Assembly (NCBI GenBank): GCA_947503305.1 | Contig: CANNDF010000002.1 | Span: forward strand, 124,001 to 188,000 | Length of the DNA: 64,000 bases | Direction of reading: 5' to 3' | From: an uncultured Dokdonia sp. | GTDB lineage: Bacteria > Bacteroidota > Bacteroidia > Flavobacteriales > Flavobacteriaceae | Shown here: positions 1 to 8,083 of the stretch, piece after piece | Layout: every line of letters starts with the position of its first letter | Position numbering within the stretch: position 1 is the first letter of the stretch | Position numbers and translations under genes: made by a program | Notes under the pieces: generated by a model | Database searches by the model: none | What the model was told of the DNA's origin: nothing | Seen by the model: only the letters and a program-made list of their open reading frames with translations

Positions 1-2
1 CA

Positions 3-1349
3 CTGTTTTTAATGACAGGAATTACAACGTTAAATGCCCAAATTAGCGAAGAGTGTATTACAACAGGCTCTATATTTACAGAATCTGCAAAAGTAAAAAA
101 TTGGGACGCTGCTAAACCCGCTTTTGAAAAATTAAGAAACAACTGTCCTAACTGGTCACTAGCCCTATATCAATATGGAGAGCGTTTGATAAAAGCAGAT
201 CTTAAAAAAGCTACAGGAGCAGAAAAGACAGCTATAGCTCAAGATCTTATTGCTTTCTTAAAGCAAAGAGAGCAGTATTTTCCTGCAAAAACACCTAAAG
301 GGGAAAACGCAGCAGATCAAGCTCAGATCCTTTTTGATAATAAAATCGGAACTACAAAATCTCAGTTTGATGCATTTGACGCTGCATGGAAAATGGATAA
401 GGCATCTATAAAAAGCCCAAAAAGTATCTATACTTATTTTAAACTTGCAGTAGAACTTAACAAAAACAATCAATACGATCTTCAGGATATATTTGATCTA
501 TATGATGATGTTCAGAATAAAATGAACGAAGAGTCTACAAAGCTATCTGGAAAACTACAACCTTTATTAGATAAAGAAGAAGCAGGTCAAAAATTATCGG
601 CAAAAGAAGCCAAAAGAAAGAAGGGATATGGGACAAACCTAAGAGCTTTCGGAGTTTTTGCAGGAAGTGTAGATAGTACGCTAGGACAACTAGCAGATTG
701 CCCTAACTTAATACAGTTATATAATAAAGATTTTAACGCAAAACAAAATGATATCGATTGGATTCGTAAAGCTGCTGGACGTATGGCAGGTAAAGATTGT
801 ACCGATGATCCATTATTTGTACAATTAGTAGAGCAGTTACATAAATTAGAACCATCTGCAAAATCTGCACAATATTTAGGAATTCTTGAAGACAAAAGAG
901 GTAACAGTGCAGCTGCAGAAAGTTATTTCCAACAAGCAATTGATCTTGAATTAGATCCGAAAGAAAAAGCAAAATCATACTATAGACTTGCTGAAAAATC
1001 AAGAAAGAAAGGAAGCTATGGGAAGGCAAGAGGATTATATAATAAAGCCTTAGCAGAAGACCCGTCTATGGGAAGATGTTATCTTAAAATCGCAGCGATG
1101 TATGCATCAAGTGCAAACAACTGTGGAGATAGTGTATTTGATAAGCGTGCTGTATATTGGTTAGCAGCAAGTACTGCAGAAAGAGCAGGACGTGTAAGCC
1201 CATCACTTGCAAAGACAGCAAATGGAACCGCAGCATCTTATAGAGGTAAAGCACCAGATAAATCTATGATCTTTACAAACAACAAAGGAGGTCAAACCAT
1301 CAAAATAGGATGTTGGATAGGATCTAGTGTGCGTGTGCCAAGTCTCTAA
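3..1349 (+). CDS. Tetratricopeptide-repeat exported protein (5' end cut by window)
   Basis: The frame is open to the left edge. The first visible residues (LFLMTGITTLNAQ) look like the end of a signal peptide, so the true start lies upstream and the ATG at 12 is probably internal. The mature part is helical and rich in lysine and alanine. TPR-like repeats lie near residues 285-365 (a YLGILEDKRG stretch followed by YYRLAEKSRKKG). The stop overlaps the ATG of the lptC-like gene by one base (TAATG), so the two are co-translated. Function unknown. TPR proteins of this kind often act in envelope assembly, and the lptC neighbour fits that, but this is inference. Confidence 0.8.
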   Translation: MFLMTGITTLNAQISEECITTGSIFTESAKVKNWDAAKPAFEKLRNNCPNWSLALYQYGERLIKADLKKATGAEKTAIAQDLIAFLKQREQYFPAKTPKGENAADQAQILFDNKIGTTKSQFDAFDAAWKMDKASIKSPKSIYTYFKLAVELNKNNQYDLQDIFDLYDDVQNKMNEESTKLSGKLQPLLDKEEAGQKLSAKEAKRKKGYGTNLRAFGVFAGSVDSTLGQLADCPNLIQLYNKDFNAKQNDIDWIRKAAGRMAGKDCTDDPLFVQLVEQLHKLEPSAKSAQYLGILEDKRGNSAAAESYFQQAIDLELDPKEKAKSYYRLAEKSRKKGSYGKARGLYNKALAEDPSMGRCYLKIAAMYASSANNCGDSVFDKRAVYWLAASTAERAGRVSPSLAKTANGTAASYRGKAPDKSMIFTNNKGGQTIKIGCWIGSSVRVPSL

Positions 1350-1933
1350 TGCATAAAATACATACACATATCATATACTTAGTCACAGCTTTTGCTGTGA
1401 CTTTGTTTTTTAGTTGTAAAGGAAAAGGAGAAGAGATACGTAAACTTCGTATGAAATCAGATGCTCCTATTGCAGAAGGAACAGGAATAAATCTTAAGTA
1501 TACAGATTCGGGTAAAGTAACCGCACATCTTAAAACACCTTTGCTTATGGATTATGGGAATTTAAGCTTCCCCTATGAAGAATTCCCAGAAGGCGTTGAA
1601 GTTACGTTTATAGATGAAGAGGGTAATGAAAATATTATTACTTCTAAATATGCAATCCGTTATAAACAAACCAATCTTATAGATCTAAGAGAAGATGTAA
1701 GTCTGTTTACAAGTGATTCTGTAACGCTTAACGCGCAACAGTTATATTGGGATCAAACAAATAATTGGATATTTACAGATCAACCCTATACTTTGATTAC
1801 AGCAGATGGGTCCCGTAATGATGGAGACCTTTTTGATTCAGACAAAGACTTTACAAATTTTGTATCTTTAAACAACGTAAGTAAACAATACGTAAAAGAA
1901 AGTACTAAAGAAGAAACCCCTCAAGAAGAATGA
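1349..1933 (+). CDS. lptC: LPS export periplasmic protein LptC
   Basis: The 194-residue protein begins with a lipoprotein signal (hydrophobic stretch ending FFSC, lipid-anchored Cys near residue 23). The rest is beta-rich and fits the LptC/YrbK fold of the Lpt bridge that carries lipopolysaccharide from the inner to the outer membrane. Bacteroidota LptC is often a lipoprotein rather than a single-pass protein. The gene overlaps its upstream and downstream neighbours by 1 and 4 bases, so it sits in a tight operon. An LptE-like gene lies separately at 56 kb. The identification rests on fold-like sequence character and context. Confidence 0.8.
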   Translation: MHKIHTHIIYLVTAFAVTLFFSCKGKGEEIRKLRMKSDAPIAEGTGINLKYTDSGKVTAHLKTPLLMDYGNLSFPYEEFPEGVEVTFIDEEGNENIITSKYAIRYKQTNLIDLREDVSLFTSDSVTLNAQQLYWDQTNNWIFTDQPYTLITADGSRNDGDLFDSDKDFTNFVSLNNVSKQYVKESTKEETPQEE

Positions 1934-2124
1934 TGCGTTACGCAAAATATACAGAATGGCTATATGCAGTTATTGCAGTATTAGCTGCTTATGAAACTTT
2001 TTCACAATGGAATGTCGATAGAAGTAGAGCCTATCTATTTTTGTTTTTTACAGCACTTAGTGTTGGGATGTTTTTCTTTAGACGGCATTTTAGAAAAAAA
2101 TTTGACAAAAGAAAACAATCGTAA
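1930..2124 (+). CDS. Small two-helix membrane protein
   Basis: This 64-residue protein overlaps the lptC stop by four bases (ATGA) and its stop abuts the next start. It has two hydrophobic segments (about residues 8-22 and 33-50) and a very basic tail ending RKKFDKRKQS. Small proteins of this type are commonly found between lptC and the CNNM-type gene in flavobacteria. No function can be assigned. Tight coupling on both sides supports it as a real gene. Confidence 0.75.
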   Translation: MMRYAKYTEWLYAVIAVLAAYETFSQWNVDRSRAYLFLFFTALSVGMFFFRRHFRKKFDKRKQS

Positions 2125-3422
2125 TGGAAACGATTGAAGGGCACGTATTAATCATATGTATTTCACTTCTACTATCTGCTTTCTTTTCTGGAATGGAGAT
2201 CGCCTATATATCTTCCAATAAGATTCATATAGAAATAGAAAAAAAACAAAATGACCTTCTCTCAAAAATCCTAACCAGGCTTACTGCAAAACCTTCTAAG
2301 TTTATAGCTACGATGCTCCTAGGTAATAACATTGCCTTAGTTGTATATGGTTATTTTATGGGGGATTTACTTCAAAATTGGTTGGAAGGAATGCCTTTCG
2401 GCGAAAGCTTACAATTTTTAAACACCTTTGTAACAGAGTTTAGTCTCTTAAGCCAAACCATTATTTCTACAGTTATTATATTACTAACAGCAGAATTTTT
2501 ACCAAAAGTTTTCTTCCAGATTTATGCAAATAGATTGCTAAAATTTTTTGCATTACCTGCCTATTTTTTTTACGTTTTTTTTAGCTTTTTGAGCTCGTTT
2601 GTAATTTGGGTTTCTGATGTTGTATTAAAGCATGTATTTAAAACAAAAGGAGACGAAGTGCAACTAGCATTTACAAAAGTAGAATTAGGAAATTATATTT
2701 CTGAACAAATGGAATCTGTCTCTGAAGATGAAGAAGTTGATACTGAAATTCAAATTTTTCAGAATGCTCTAGATTTTTCAGAAGTAAAGTCCAGAGAGGT
2801 AATGATACCCAGAACAGAAATTATTGCTGTAGAAGAAAATACTACACCTACTGCTCTAGCTACTATGTTTGTAGAGTCGGGTCTTTCCAAAATACTTGTA
2901 TATAAAGACACCATAGATGATATCATAGGATATGTACATTCTTTTGCGTTATTTAAAAAACCTAAAACGATAAGCAGTATTTTATTGCCGGTTGTATATG
3001 TGCCAGAGACAATGCTCGTAAAAGACGTGCTTAATGTATTGACCAAAAAAAGGAAAAGTATTGCGGTCGTTATCGATGAGTATGGAGGTACAAGTGGAAT
3101 GATGACGGTAGAAGATATTGTAGAAGAACTTTTTGGTGAGATAGAGGATGAACATGATACTATTGAGTTAATAGAAGAAGAATTGGGCAATGGACATTAT
3201 AAACTATCTGCACGATTAGAAGTAGATTACCTAAATGAGACTTATAAATTGAATCTTCCTGAAAGTGAAAACTATGAAACTTTAGGTGGACTTGTAGTGA
3301 GTCTTACTGAAGAAATTCCTGAAGAAGGAGAAACTATAGATATAGAACATCTCAAACTTCATATTCTAGAGACTTCCAACACAAAAATAGAGTTGATAGA
3401 GGTACGATTAACTCAAGAGTAA
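2124..3422 (+). CDS. CNNM/HlyC-CorC family membrane protein
   Basis: The 432-residue protein has the layout of the UPF0053 family. A DUF21 membrane domain with about four helices covers residues 1-190, a CBS-domain pair about 210-340 (with the typical VVIDEYGGTSGMMTVEDI segment), and a CorC/HlyC C-terminal domain the last 80 residues. Family members move or sense divalent cations such as magnesium. GldE, a gliding-motility protein, has the same domain layout in flavobacteria, but neither the gld context nor a GldE signature is seen. It is the fourth gene of the run that starts with the TPR protein. Confidence 0.85.
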   Translation: METIEGHVLIICISLLLSAFFSGMEIAYISSNKIHIEIEKKQNDLLSKILTRLTAKPSKFIATMLLGNNIALVVYGYFMGDLLQNWLEGMPFGESLQFLNTFVTEFSLLSQTIISTVIILLTAEFLPKVFFQIYANRLLKFFALPAYFFYVFFSFLSSFVIWVSDVVLKHVFKTKGDEVQLAFTKVELGNYISEQMESVSEDEEVDTEIQIFQNALDFSEVKSREVMIPRTEIIAVEENTTPTALATMFVESGLSKILVYKDTIDDIIGYVHSFALFKKPKTISSILLPVVYVPETMLVKDVLNVLTKKRKSIAVVIDEYGGTSGMMTVEDIVEELFGEIEDEHDTIELIEEELGNGHYKLSARLEVDYLNETYKLNLPESENYETLGGLVVSLTEEIPEEGETIDIEHLKLHILETSNTKIELIEVRLTQE

Positions 3423-3499
3423 ATCACATGACTTTTTTGTTTTTTATTTTAAGAGAAAATGGTATTTTCGCCCACTATTGTAGAATAAACAAATGACAG

Positions 3500-5617
3500 A
3501 TGGCAATTTTAAATAAGATAAGACAACGTTCACTTTTTTTGATCATAATTATTGCTTTAGCACTTTTTTCTTTCGTACTAGCAGATGTGTTTAAAAATGG
3601 AGGCTTTGATTCTTCCAAACAAAATAGAATCGCTACCATTAATGGTGAAGATATTGATCGTGAAGACTTTTCAAATAAAGTAGAACAGCAAGTAAGGCTA
3701 CAAGGGCCTTCAGGATCTACAACAAGAGCAGTAAATGCGGTTTGGGATCAGGAAGTAAATAGATTAGTATTAGAAGGACAGTATGAAGAATTAGGAATCC
3801 AAGTAGGAAAGGATCGTATCTCAGAACTTCTTAAGAATGCACTACAAAATGATGCTCGATTCCAAGACGCAGATGGATTTTTTAGTGAAGGCAAAATGCA
3901 AGAATTTATTGCGACATTAAGAGATAGTGGTAATCCTAGTGATTATCAATCATGGGTCAATTATGAGCAATCTCTTGCAAATAATGAAAAACAGAATATT
4001 TATTATAATCTTATCAAAGCTGGATTAGGAGCTACACTTAAGGATGGTGAAGTGGCTTATAAGTTAGATGGGAATTCTGTAGATATACAATTTGTACAAG
4101 TTCCTTATACTACAATCCCAGATGATGAAATTGAGGTTAGTAAATCTGAGATAGAAAGCTATATTAATGCTCATAAGGAAGATTTTCAGACAGATGCAAC
4201 AAGAGGAATACGTTATGTAAAGTTTGAAGAAAAGCCAACACTAGATGATGAGAATGCTCTTAAAGCTAGCATGATGAAGCTCATCGGAGAGCAAATTGTT
4301 CCTAATAGAGCTACAAAAGTTAACGATACGCTTCCTGGACTTGATCAAGCTACAGATATAGCTGCTTTTATTAGTGAAAATTCAGATATTAAATATGTAG
4401 ATCGTTTTGTTTTTAAAAATCAAATTGCTGCTATTGTAAAAGATTCAATTTTTCCATTAGAAAAAGGCGATATCTATGGACCATATAGAGATGGCAGATA
4501 TATGAAATTAGATCGTATAGTAGAGACAAGACAAATGCATGATTCTATTAAATCTAATCATATTTTATTAGCCTATCAAGGAGCATTACGCTCTCAGGCG
4601 ACCCGTACAAAAGAAGACGCATCGGCACTTGCAGATAGTATTCTAAAAGTTGTAAAACGTGATAAGAGTAAATTTGCATCACTTGCGGCTGAGTTTTCTT
4701 CTGATAACTCAAACAAAGACAAAGGAGGAGATCTTGATTATCAAAACCCAAATATATATGCTCCCGCATTTAGAGATTTTATTATCGATAATAACGTAGG
4801 GACTTTAGATATTGTAGAAACTGATTTTGGTTTTCATATAGTAGAGATTACTGATAAAAAGAATTTACAGAAGGTTCTCAAAATAGCTAGTGTAGCAAAA
4901 GAAGTCCTTCCATCAGATAAGACAATATCTGATGTATATAATACTACTCAGAAATTTGAGATAGCTTCTGCAAGTGGTGATTTTGGAGATATAGCACAAG
5001 GAAGTGGATATGCGGTTCGTCCTGTAAATAATATAGGTACTATGGATGAAACATTGCCTGGAGAAGGAACCCAGCGTAATATTATCCAATGGGCTTTTGA
5101 AGAGGATAGCAAGGTAGGAGATATAAAGCGTTTTCAAGTTAATGATGGGTACATCGTTGCCCAAGTTACTAGAAAAACAAAGAAAGGACTTCAAAGTTCT
5201 GAAGATGTTTCTGCTAGAGTACTTCCTATTATCCGTAATGAAAAGAAAGCAGCTAAAATAAAAGCAAGTCTCTCTGGAGGTACATTGGATGCAATTGCTC
5301 AGAGTCAAAACCAAGTAGTTAAGACAGCTGGAGCAATAAATATGGCAAACCCTACCATTGCAGGTGCAGGAAATGAACCTAAAGTAGTAGGCGCTGCTTT
5401 TGGTTTAAAAGAAGGAGAAGTGTCTGAGCCTATCGAAGGAGATAAAGGAGTATATGTTGTTAAAGTAACCAAGATAACAGAAGCGCCTGTATTAGAAAAT
5501 TATGGTTCGTATGCTGCACAACAAACTCAGAAAGCACGTACGGGTGTAAACACAAAAGTAATCGAAGCTCTTAAAGAAGCTGCAGAGATTGAAGATAATA
5601 GAGCTACGTTTTATTAG
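3500..5617 (+). CDS. PpiD/SurA-like peptidyl-prolyl isomerase
   Basis: The 705-residue protein is anchored by one N-terminal helix (MAILNKIRQRS followed by about 20 hydrophobic residues), as in PpiD. A SurA-type N-terminal chaperone region follows. A parvulin (PpiC) domain lies about residues 345-455, with the SDNSNKDKGGDLDY and GFHIVEITD elements typical of the fold; a second, weaker parvulin-like region lies toward the C-terminus (GLKEGEVSEPIEGDKGVYVVKV). It folds newly exported envelope proteins at the periplasmic face of the inner membrane. It is separated by 77 bases from the CNNM gene and followed by a strong hairpin. Confidence 0.87.
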   Translation: MAILNKIRQRSLFLIIIIALALFSFVLADVFKNGGFDSSKQNRIATINGEDIDREDFSNKVEQQVRLQGPSGSTTRAVNAVWDQEVNRLVLEGQYEELGIQVGKDRISELLKNALQNDARFQDADGFFSEGKMQEFIATLRDSGNPSDYQSWVNYEQSLANNEKQNIYYNLIKAGLGATLKDGEVAYKLDGNSVDIQFVQVPYTTIPDDEIEVSKSEIESYINAHKEDFQTDATRGIRYVKFEEKPTLDDENALKASMMKLIGEQIVPNRATKVNDTLPGLDQATDIAAFISENSDIKYVDRFVFKNQIAAIVKDSIFPLEKGDIYGPYRDGRYMKLDRIVETRQMHDSIKSNHILLAYQGALRSQATRTKEDASALADSILKVVKRDKSKFASLAAEFSSDNSNKDKGGDLDYQNPNIYAPAFRDFIIDNNVGTLDIVETDFGFHIVEITDKKNLQKVLKIASVAKEVLPSDKTISDVYNTTQKFEIASASGDFGDIAQGSGYAVRPVNNIGTMDETLPGEGTQRNIIQWAFEEDSKVGDIKRFQVNDGYIVAQVTRKTKKGLQSSEDVSARVLPIIRNEKKAAKIKASLSGGTLDAIAQSQNQVVKTAGAINMANPTIAGAGNEPKVVGAAFGLKEGEVSEPIEGDKGVYVVKVTKITEAPVLENYGSYAAQQTQKARTGVNTKVIEALKEAAEIEDNRATFY

Positions 5618-5640
5618 AATTCAAAAATATACCTATCACA

Positions 5641-5671
5641 AAAAAGGGATCACATAAGTGATCCCTTTTTT
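5641..5671. terminator. Bidirectional terminator between ppiD-like and GHMP kinase genes
   Basis: A hairpin with stem AAAAAGGGATCAC / GTGATCCCTTTTTT and a short loop, with an A-run on one side and a T-run on the other, lies between two converging genes and can stop transcription from both strands. Confidence 0.85.
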
Positions 5672-5689
5672 GTGATATTAATTATATGT

Positions 5690-6604
5690 TCATAATAGCA
5701 TAGTTGTATAGGGTACTATAGTATGGTAATCTTTGTTTTTGAAATAGCTTATATCTTCTAGCGTACCTATCACTAGAATAAAGTCTCCACCCCAACCACC
5801 TAAACTTTTTATAGCTTTGGGATAGTCAGAAAAAAGGGTGCTTTTAATTGTAGGGGTTTTTAAAATTCTAGAAAGCTTTGCTTCATGTTCTTTAAGAATA
5901 TCCTCAAATTGAGAAATATCATTCTGACTTTTTATACAATCTAATGTAAGCTGGGAAAAGGATGTAATGAGTTGCTCTTTCTCTTTGATAGATATGTTTT
6001 TGTAATGAGAAATACTCTCACGACTATTTTGTTTTCTGTTAAGGTGAACAAAAAAAAGTTGATCATCAAAACCTGGATTAAATTCTACCGATCTTATTGT
6101 AGGGACGTCATTAGAAAGTTGATATGTAATAGGTGTTTTTGCTGTAGCACATGCAATATCATACCCACTGCCTCCAAATGTTTTTTTAAGTAACTCATAG
6201 GGATCAATACAAGCCCATTGAGCGATATTTGCAATAAGAGTAGATGAAGAACCTAGTCCCCAGTTTTTTGGAAACTCCAGAGAACTTTTTACCGTAATTC
6301 CCGTATTTGAAGCTAAAAAATTTGGATTGAGTGATTGAGCAGCATACAGTATCTTTTTTAAACGAGAAATAACACCGTCTTCATCAACATTTGTTAGTGT
6401 GAGAGGAAGTGCCATTTCAGTTTCAAACCATACAGAACCATCATTGAGAATACTTTTCCATTGAATACTACCAGAATCTGGATCGTTATGAATTTCTAAA
6501 GCTTGTCCTTTTTTTGTGGGAAGGGCAAGAGCTAGTGCTCCATCAAGAACTACATATTCTGAAGTCAATAGCAATTTGCCGTGGCTGTAGAAATTTTTAG
6601 TCAC
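5690..6604 (-). CDS. GYDIA-family GHMP kinase (mevalonate pathway)
   Basis: The 304-residue protein has the GHMP ATP-binding loop NWGLGSSSTL and the motif GSGYDIACA that names the GYDIA family of flavobacterial GHMP kinases. Its start overlaps the stop of the HMG-CoA reductase gene by four bases, so the two are coupled. The likely role is phosphorylation of mevalonate or phosphomevalonate for isoprenoid synthesis. The pathway is inferred from the neighbour; which substrate is used cannot be read from the sequence. Confidence 0.85.
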   Translation of the reverse strand: MTKNFYSHGKLLLTSEYVVLDGALALALPTKKGQALEIHNDPDSGSIQWKSILNDGSVWFETEMALPLTLTNVDEDGVISRLKKILYAAQSLNPNFLASNTGITVKSSLEFPKNWGLGSSSTLIANIAQWACIDPYELLKKTFGGSGYDIACATAKTPITYQLSNDVPTIRSVEFNPGFDDQLFFVHLNRKQNSRESISHYKNISIKEKEQLITSFSQLTLDCIKSQNDISQFEDILKEHEAKLSRILKTPTIKSTLFSDYPKAIKSLGGWGGDFILVIGTLEDISYFKNKDYHTIVPYTTMLL

Positions 6605-7908
6605 GATCTGAGATTTTCTATAAATGTGACAACACTACTATGTGTAACAGCATTTGTTTTGAAATAAGAAATCGCTTTCCCCTTTTCAGACGTTGATGCT
6701 TCTAGTTGATTAAGGATGTTCATTAAGTGCATTTTCATATGCCCTTTTTGAATTCCAGTTGTTGTAAGAGATTTTACAGCTGCAAAGTTCTGAGCAAGTC
6801 CGGCAACAGCGACAATTTGCATGAGTTCTTTTGCATTGGGATGTTGTAACAATTCAAAACACCATTTGACCAATGGATGAAGTTTTGTAAGGCCTCCTAC
6901 AGTTCCTAATGCCAGTGGGATTTCCATCCAGAAAGTAAATATGCCATTCTTTATGTGTACGTGTGTAAGACTCTTATAGCTGCCTTCTTTTGAAGCATAG
7001 GCATGTATACCAGCCTCTACTGCTCTAAAATCATTACCCGTCGCAAGAATGACAGCATCTATGCCATTCATAATCCCTTTATTATGAGTTACTGCCCGAT
7101 AAGGTTCTACTTCGGCGATAGCAACAGCTTGTGCAAATTTTTGAGCAAATTCCTGACCGTTAATTTCGTTTTCAGAAAGTTGATCTACGGGACAGCTTAC
7201 TTCTGCACGAACCAGGCAATTAGGGACATAGTTAGAAAGAATACTCATAATGATACTGAGTTCGCTTTCGCGAAAGCGAATATCTTCCATAAACCTTTCT
7301 TCAAAACTTTTTGAAAATTGTTCTAAACAGCTATTAATAAAGTTTGCACCCATAGCATCTAAAGTCTCAAACTCACAATGGAGCTGATAGTAGTTTTTTA
7401 ACGATGCTGTTTTATTAACGAGTTGAATATCTATAAGCCCACCACCACGTTTTTTCATACTACTCATAAGAGGCAATGCATCAGAGATAAGGGTAGGCTT
7501 TATGCGATTGAAAAAGTCTAATAAGTCCTCGTATGCTCCGTTGTATGTAAAATGTACGTGTCCTACCTTAGTTGTACCTAGAATTGTTGTTTTAAAACCA
7601 CCTCGTTCTGACCAAAATTTTGCAGCTTTACTTGCAGCAGCAACTACTGAGCTTTCTTCAATAGCCATTGGAATGCTGTAATAGGTGTCGTTTATTAAGA
7701 AGTTAGGAGCAACACCTAGTGGTAAATAATAGTTTGTAATGGTATTCTCAATAAACTCGTCATGTAACTGCTGTAACTTTTTATCAGAATTCCAATAGGT
7801 TTCTAAAAGTTGGCTAGTTTCTGTGTTTCCAGAAAAATAGGTGTCACTTAGCCATTGAATCTTTTGTGTTTTTGATAATTTGGAAAAGCCAGAAATTGCT
7901 TTGCTCAT
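6601..7908 (-). CDS. mvaA: Hydroxymethylglutaryl-CoA reductase, class II
   Basis: The 435-residue protein matches class II HMG-CoA reductases in length. It shows the ENTITNYYLPLGVAPNF segment with the catalytic Glu, the DAMGANFIN segment, the THNKGIMNGID segment with the catalytic Lys, and ATGNDFRAVEAG of the cofactor domain. The enzyme interconverts HMG-CoA and mevalonate; in bacteria with a mevalonate pathway it works in the synthetic direction. It is first of a two-gene operon. A 20-bp perfect palindrome (7261-7280) lies inside the gene and is read as RFRESE. Confidence 0.92.
   Translation of the reverse strand: MSKAISGFSKLSKTQKIQWLSDTYFSGNTETSQLLETYWNSDKKLQQLHDEFIENTITNYYLPLGVAPNFLINDTYYSIPMAIEESSVVAAASKAAKFWSERGGFKTTILGTTKVGHVHFTYNGAYEDLLDFFNRIKPTLISDALPLMSSMKKRGGGLIDIQLVNKTASLKNYYQLHCEFETLDAMGANFINSCLEQFSKSFEERFMEDIRFRESELSIIMSILSNYVPNCLVRAEVSCPVDQLSENEINGQEFAQKFAQAVAIAEVEPYRAVTHNKGIMNGIDAVILATGNDFRAVEAGIHAYASKEGSYKSLTHVHIKNGIFTFWMEIPLALGTVGGLTKLHPLVKWCFELLQHPNAKELMQIVAVAGLAQNFAAVKSLTTTGIQKGHMKMHLMNILNQLEASTSEKGKAISYFKTNAVTHSSVVTFIENLRS
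7261..7280. repeat. Dispersed palindrome, 20-bp copy inside mvaA
   Basis: TTCGCTTTCGCGAAAGCGAA is a perfect inverted repeat inside the HMG-CoA reductase gene. In the gene's frame it reads Arg-Phe-Arg-Glu-Ser-Glu. The same 20 bases recur at 46390-46409 in another gene in the same frame. Confidence 0.95.
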
Positions 7909-8083
7909 TCGTATTATTTTGAAGTAGCCACAAAGATAGGTAGAAAGTTGATAAAGGGTTTTGCGAAATAATTTTCGAGGAGCACTTTCTTAACATTTTC
8001 CTAGTATTTAACATCAAAATAGCGGGTTTTCTAATCTTTTTTTAGTAAAATTGGTGTCCTTATAGTAAAATCATTAGATTTTT

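Noticed and set aside
2394-2406. CTTTCGGCGAAAG in the CNNM gene
   Set aside because: It resembles the dispersed palindrome but has an extra base at the centre and encodes a normal family segment; treated as chance.
2759-3190. Serine-rich open frame antisense to the CNNM gene
   Set aside because: Its Ser/Ile-rich sequence is the mirror of acidic and Thr/Val codons in the CBS domain; not a gene.
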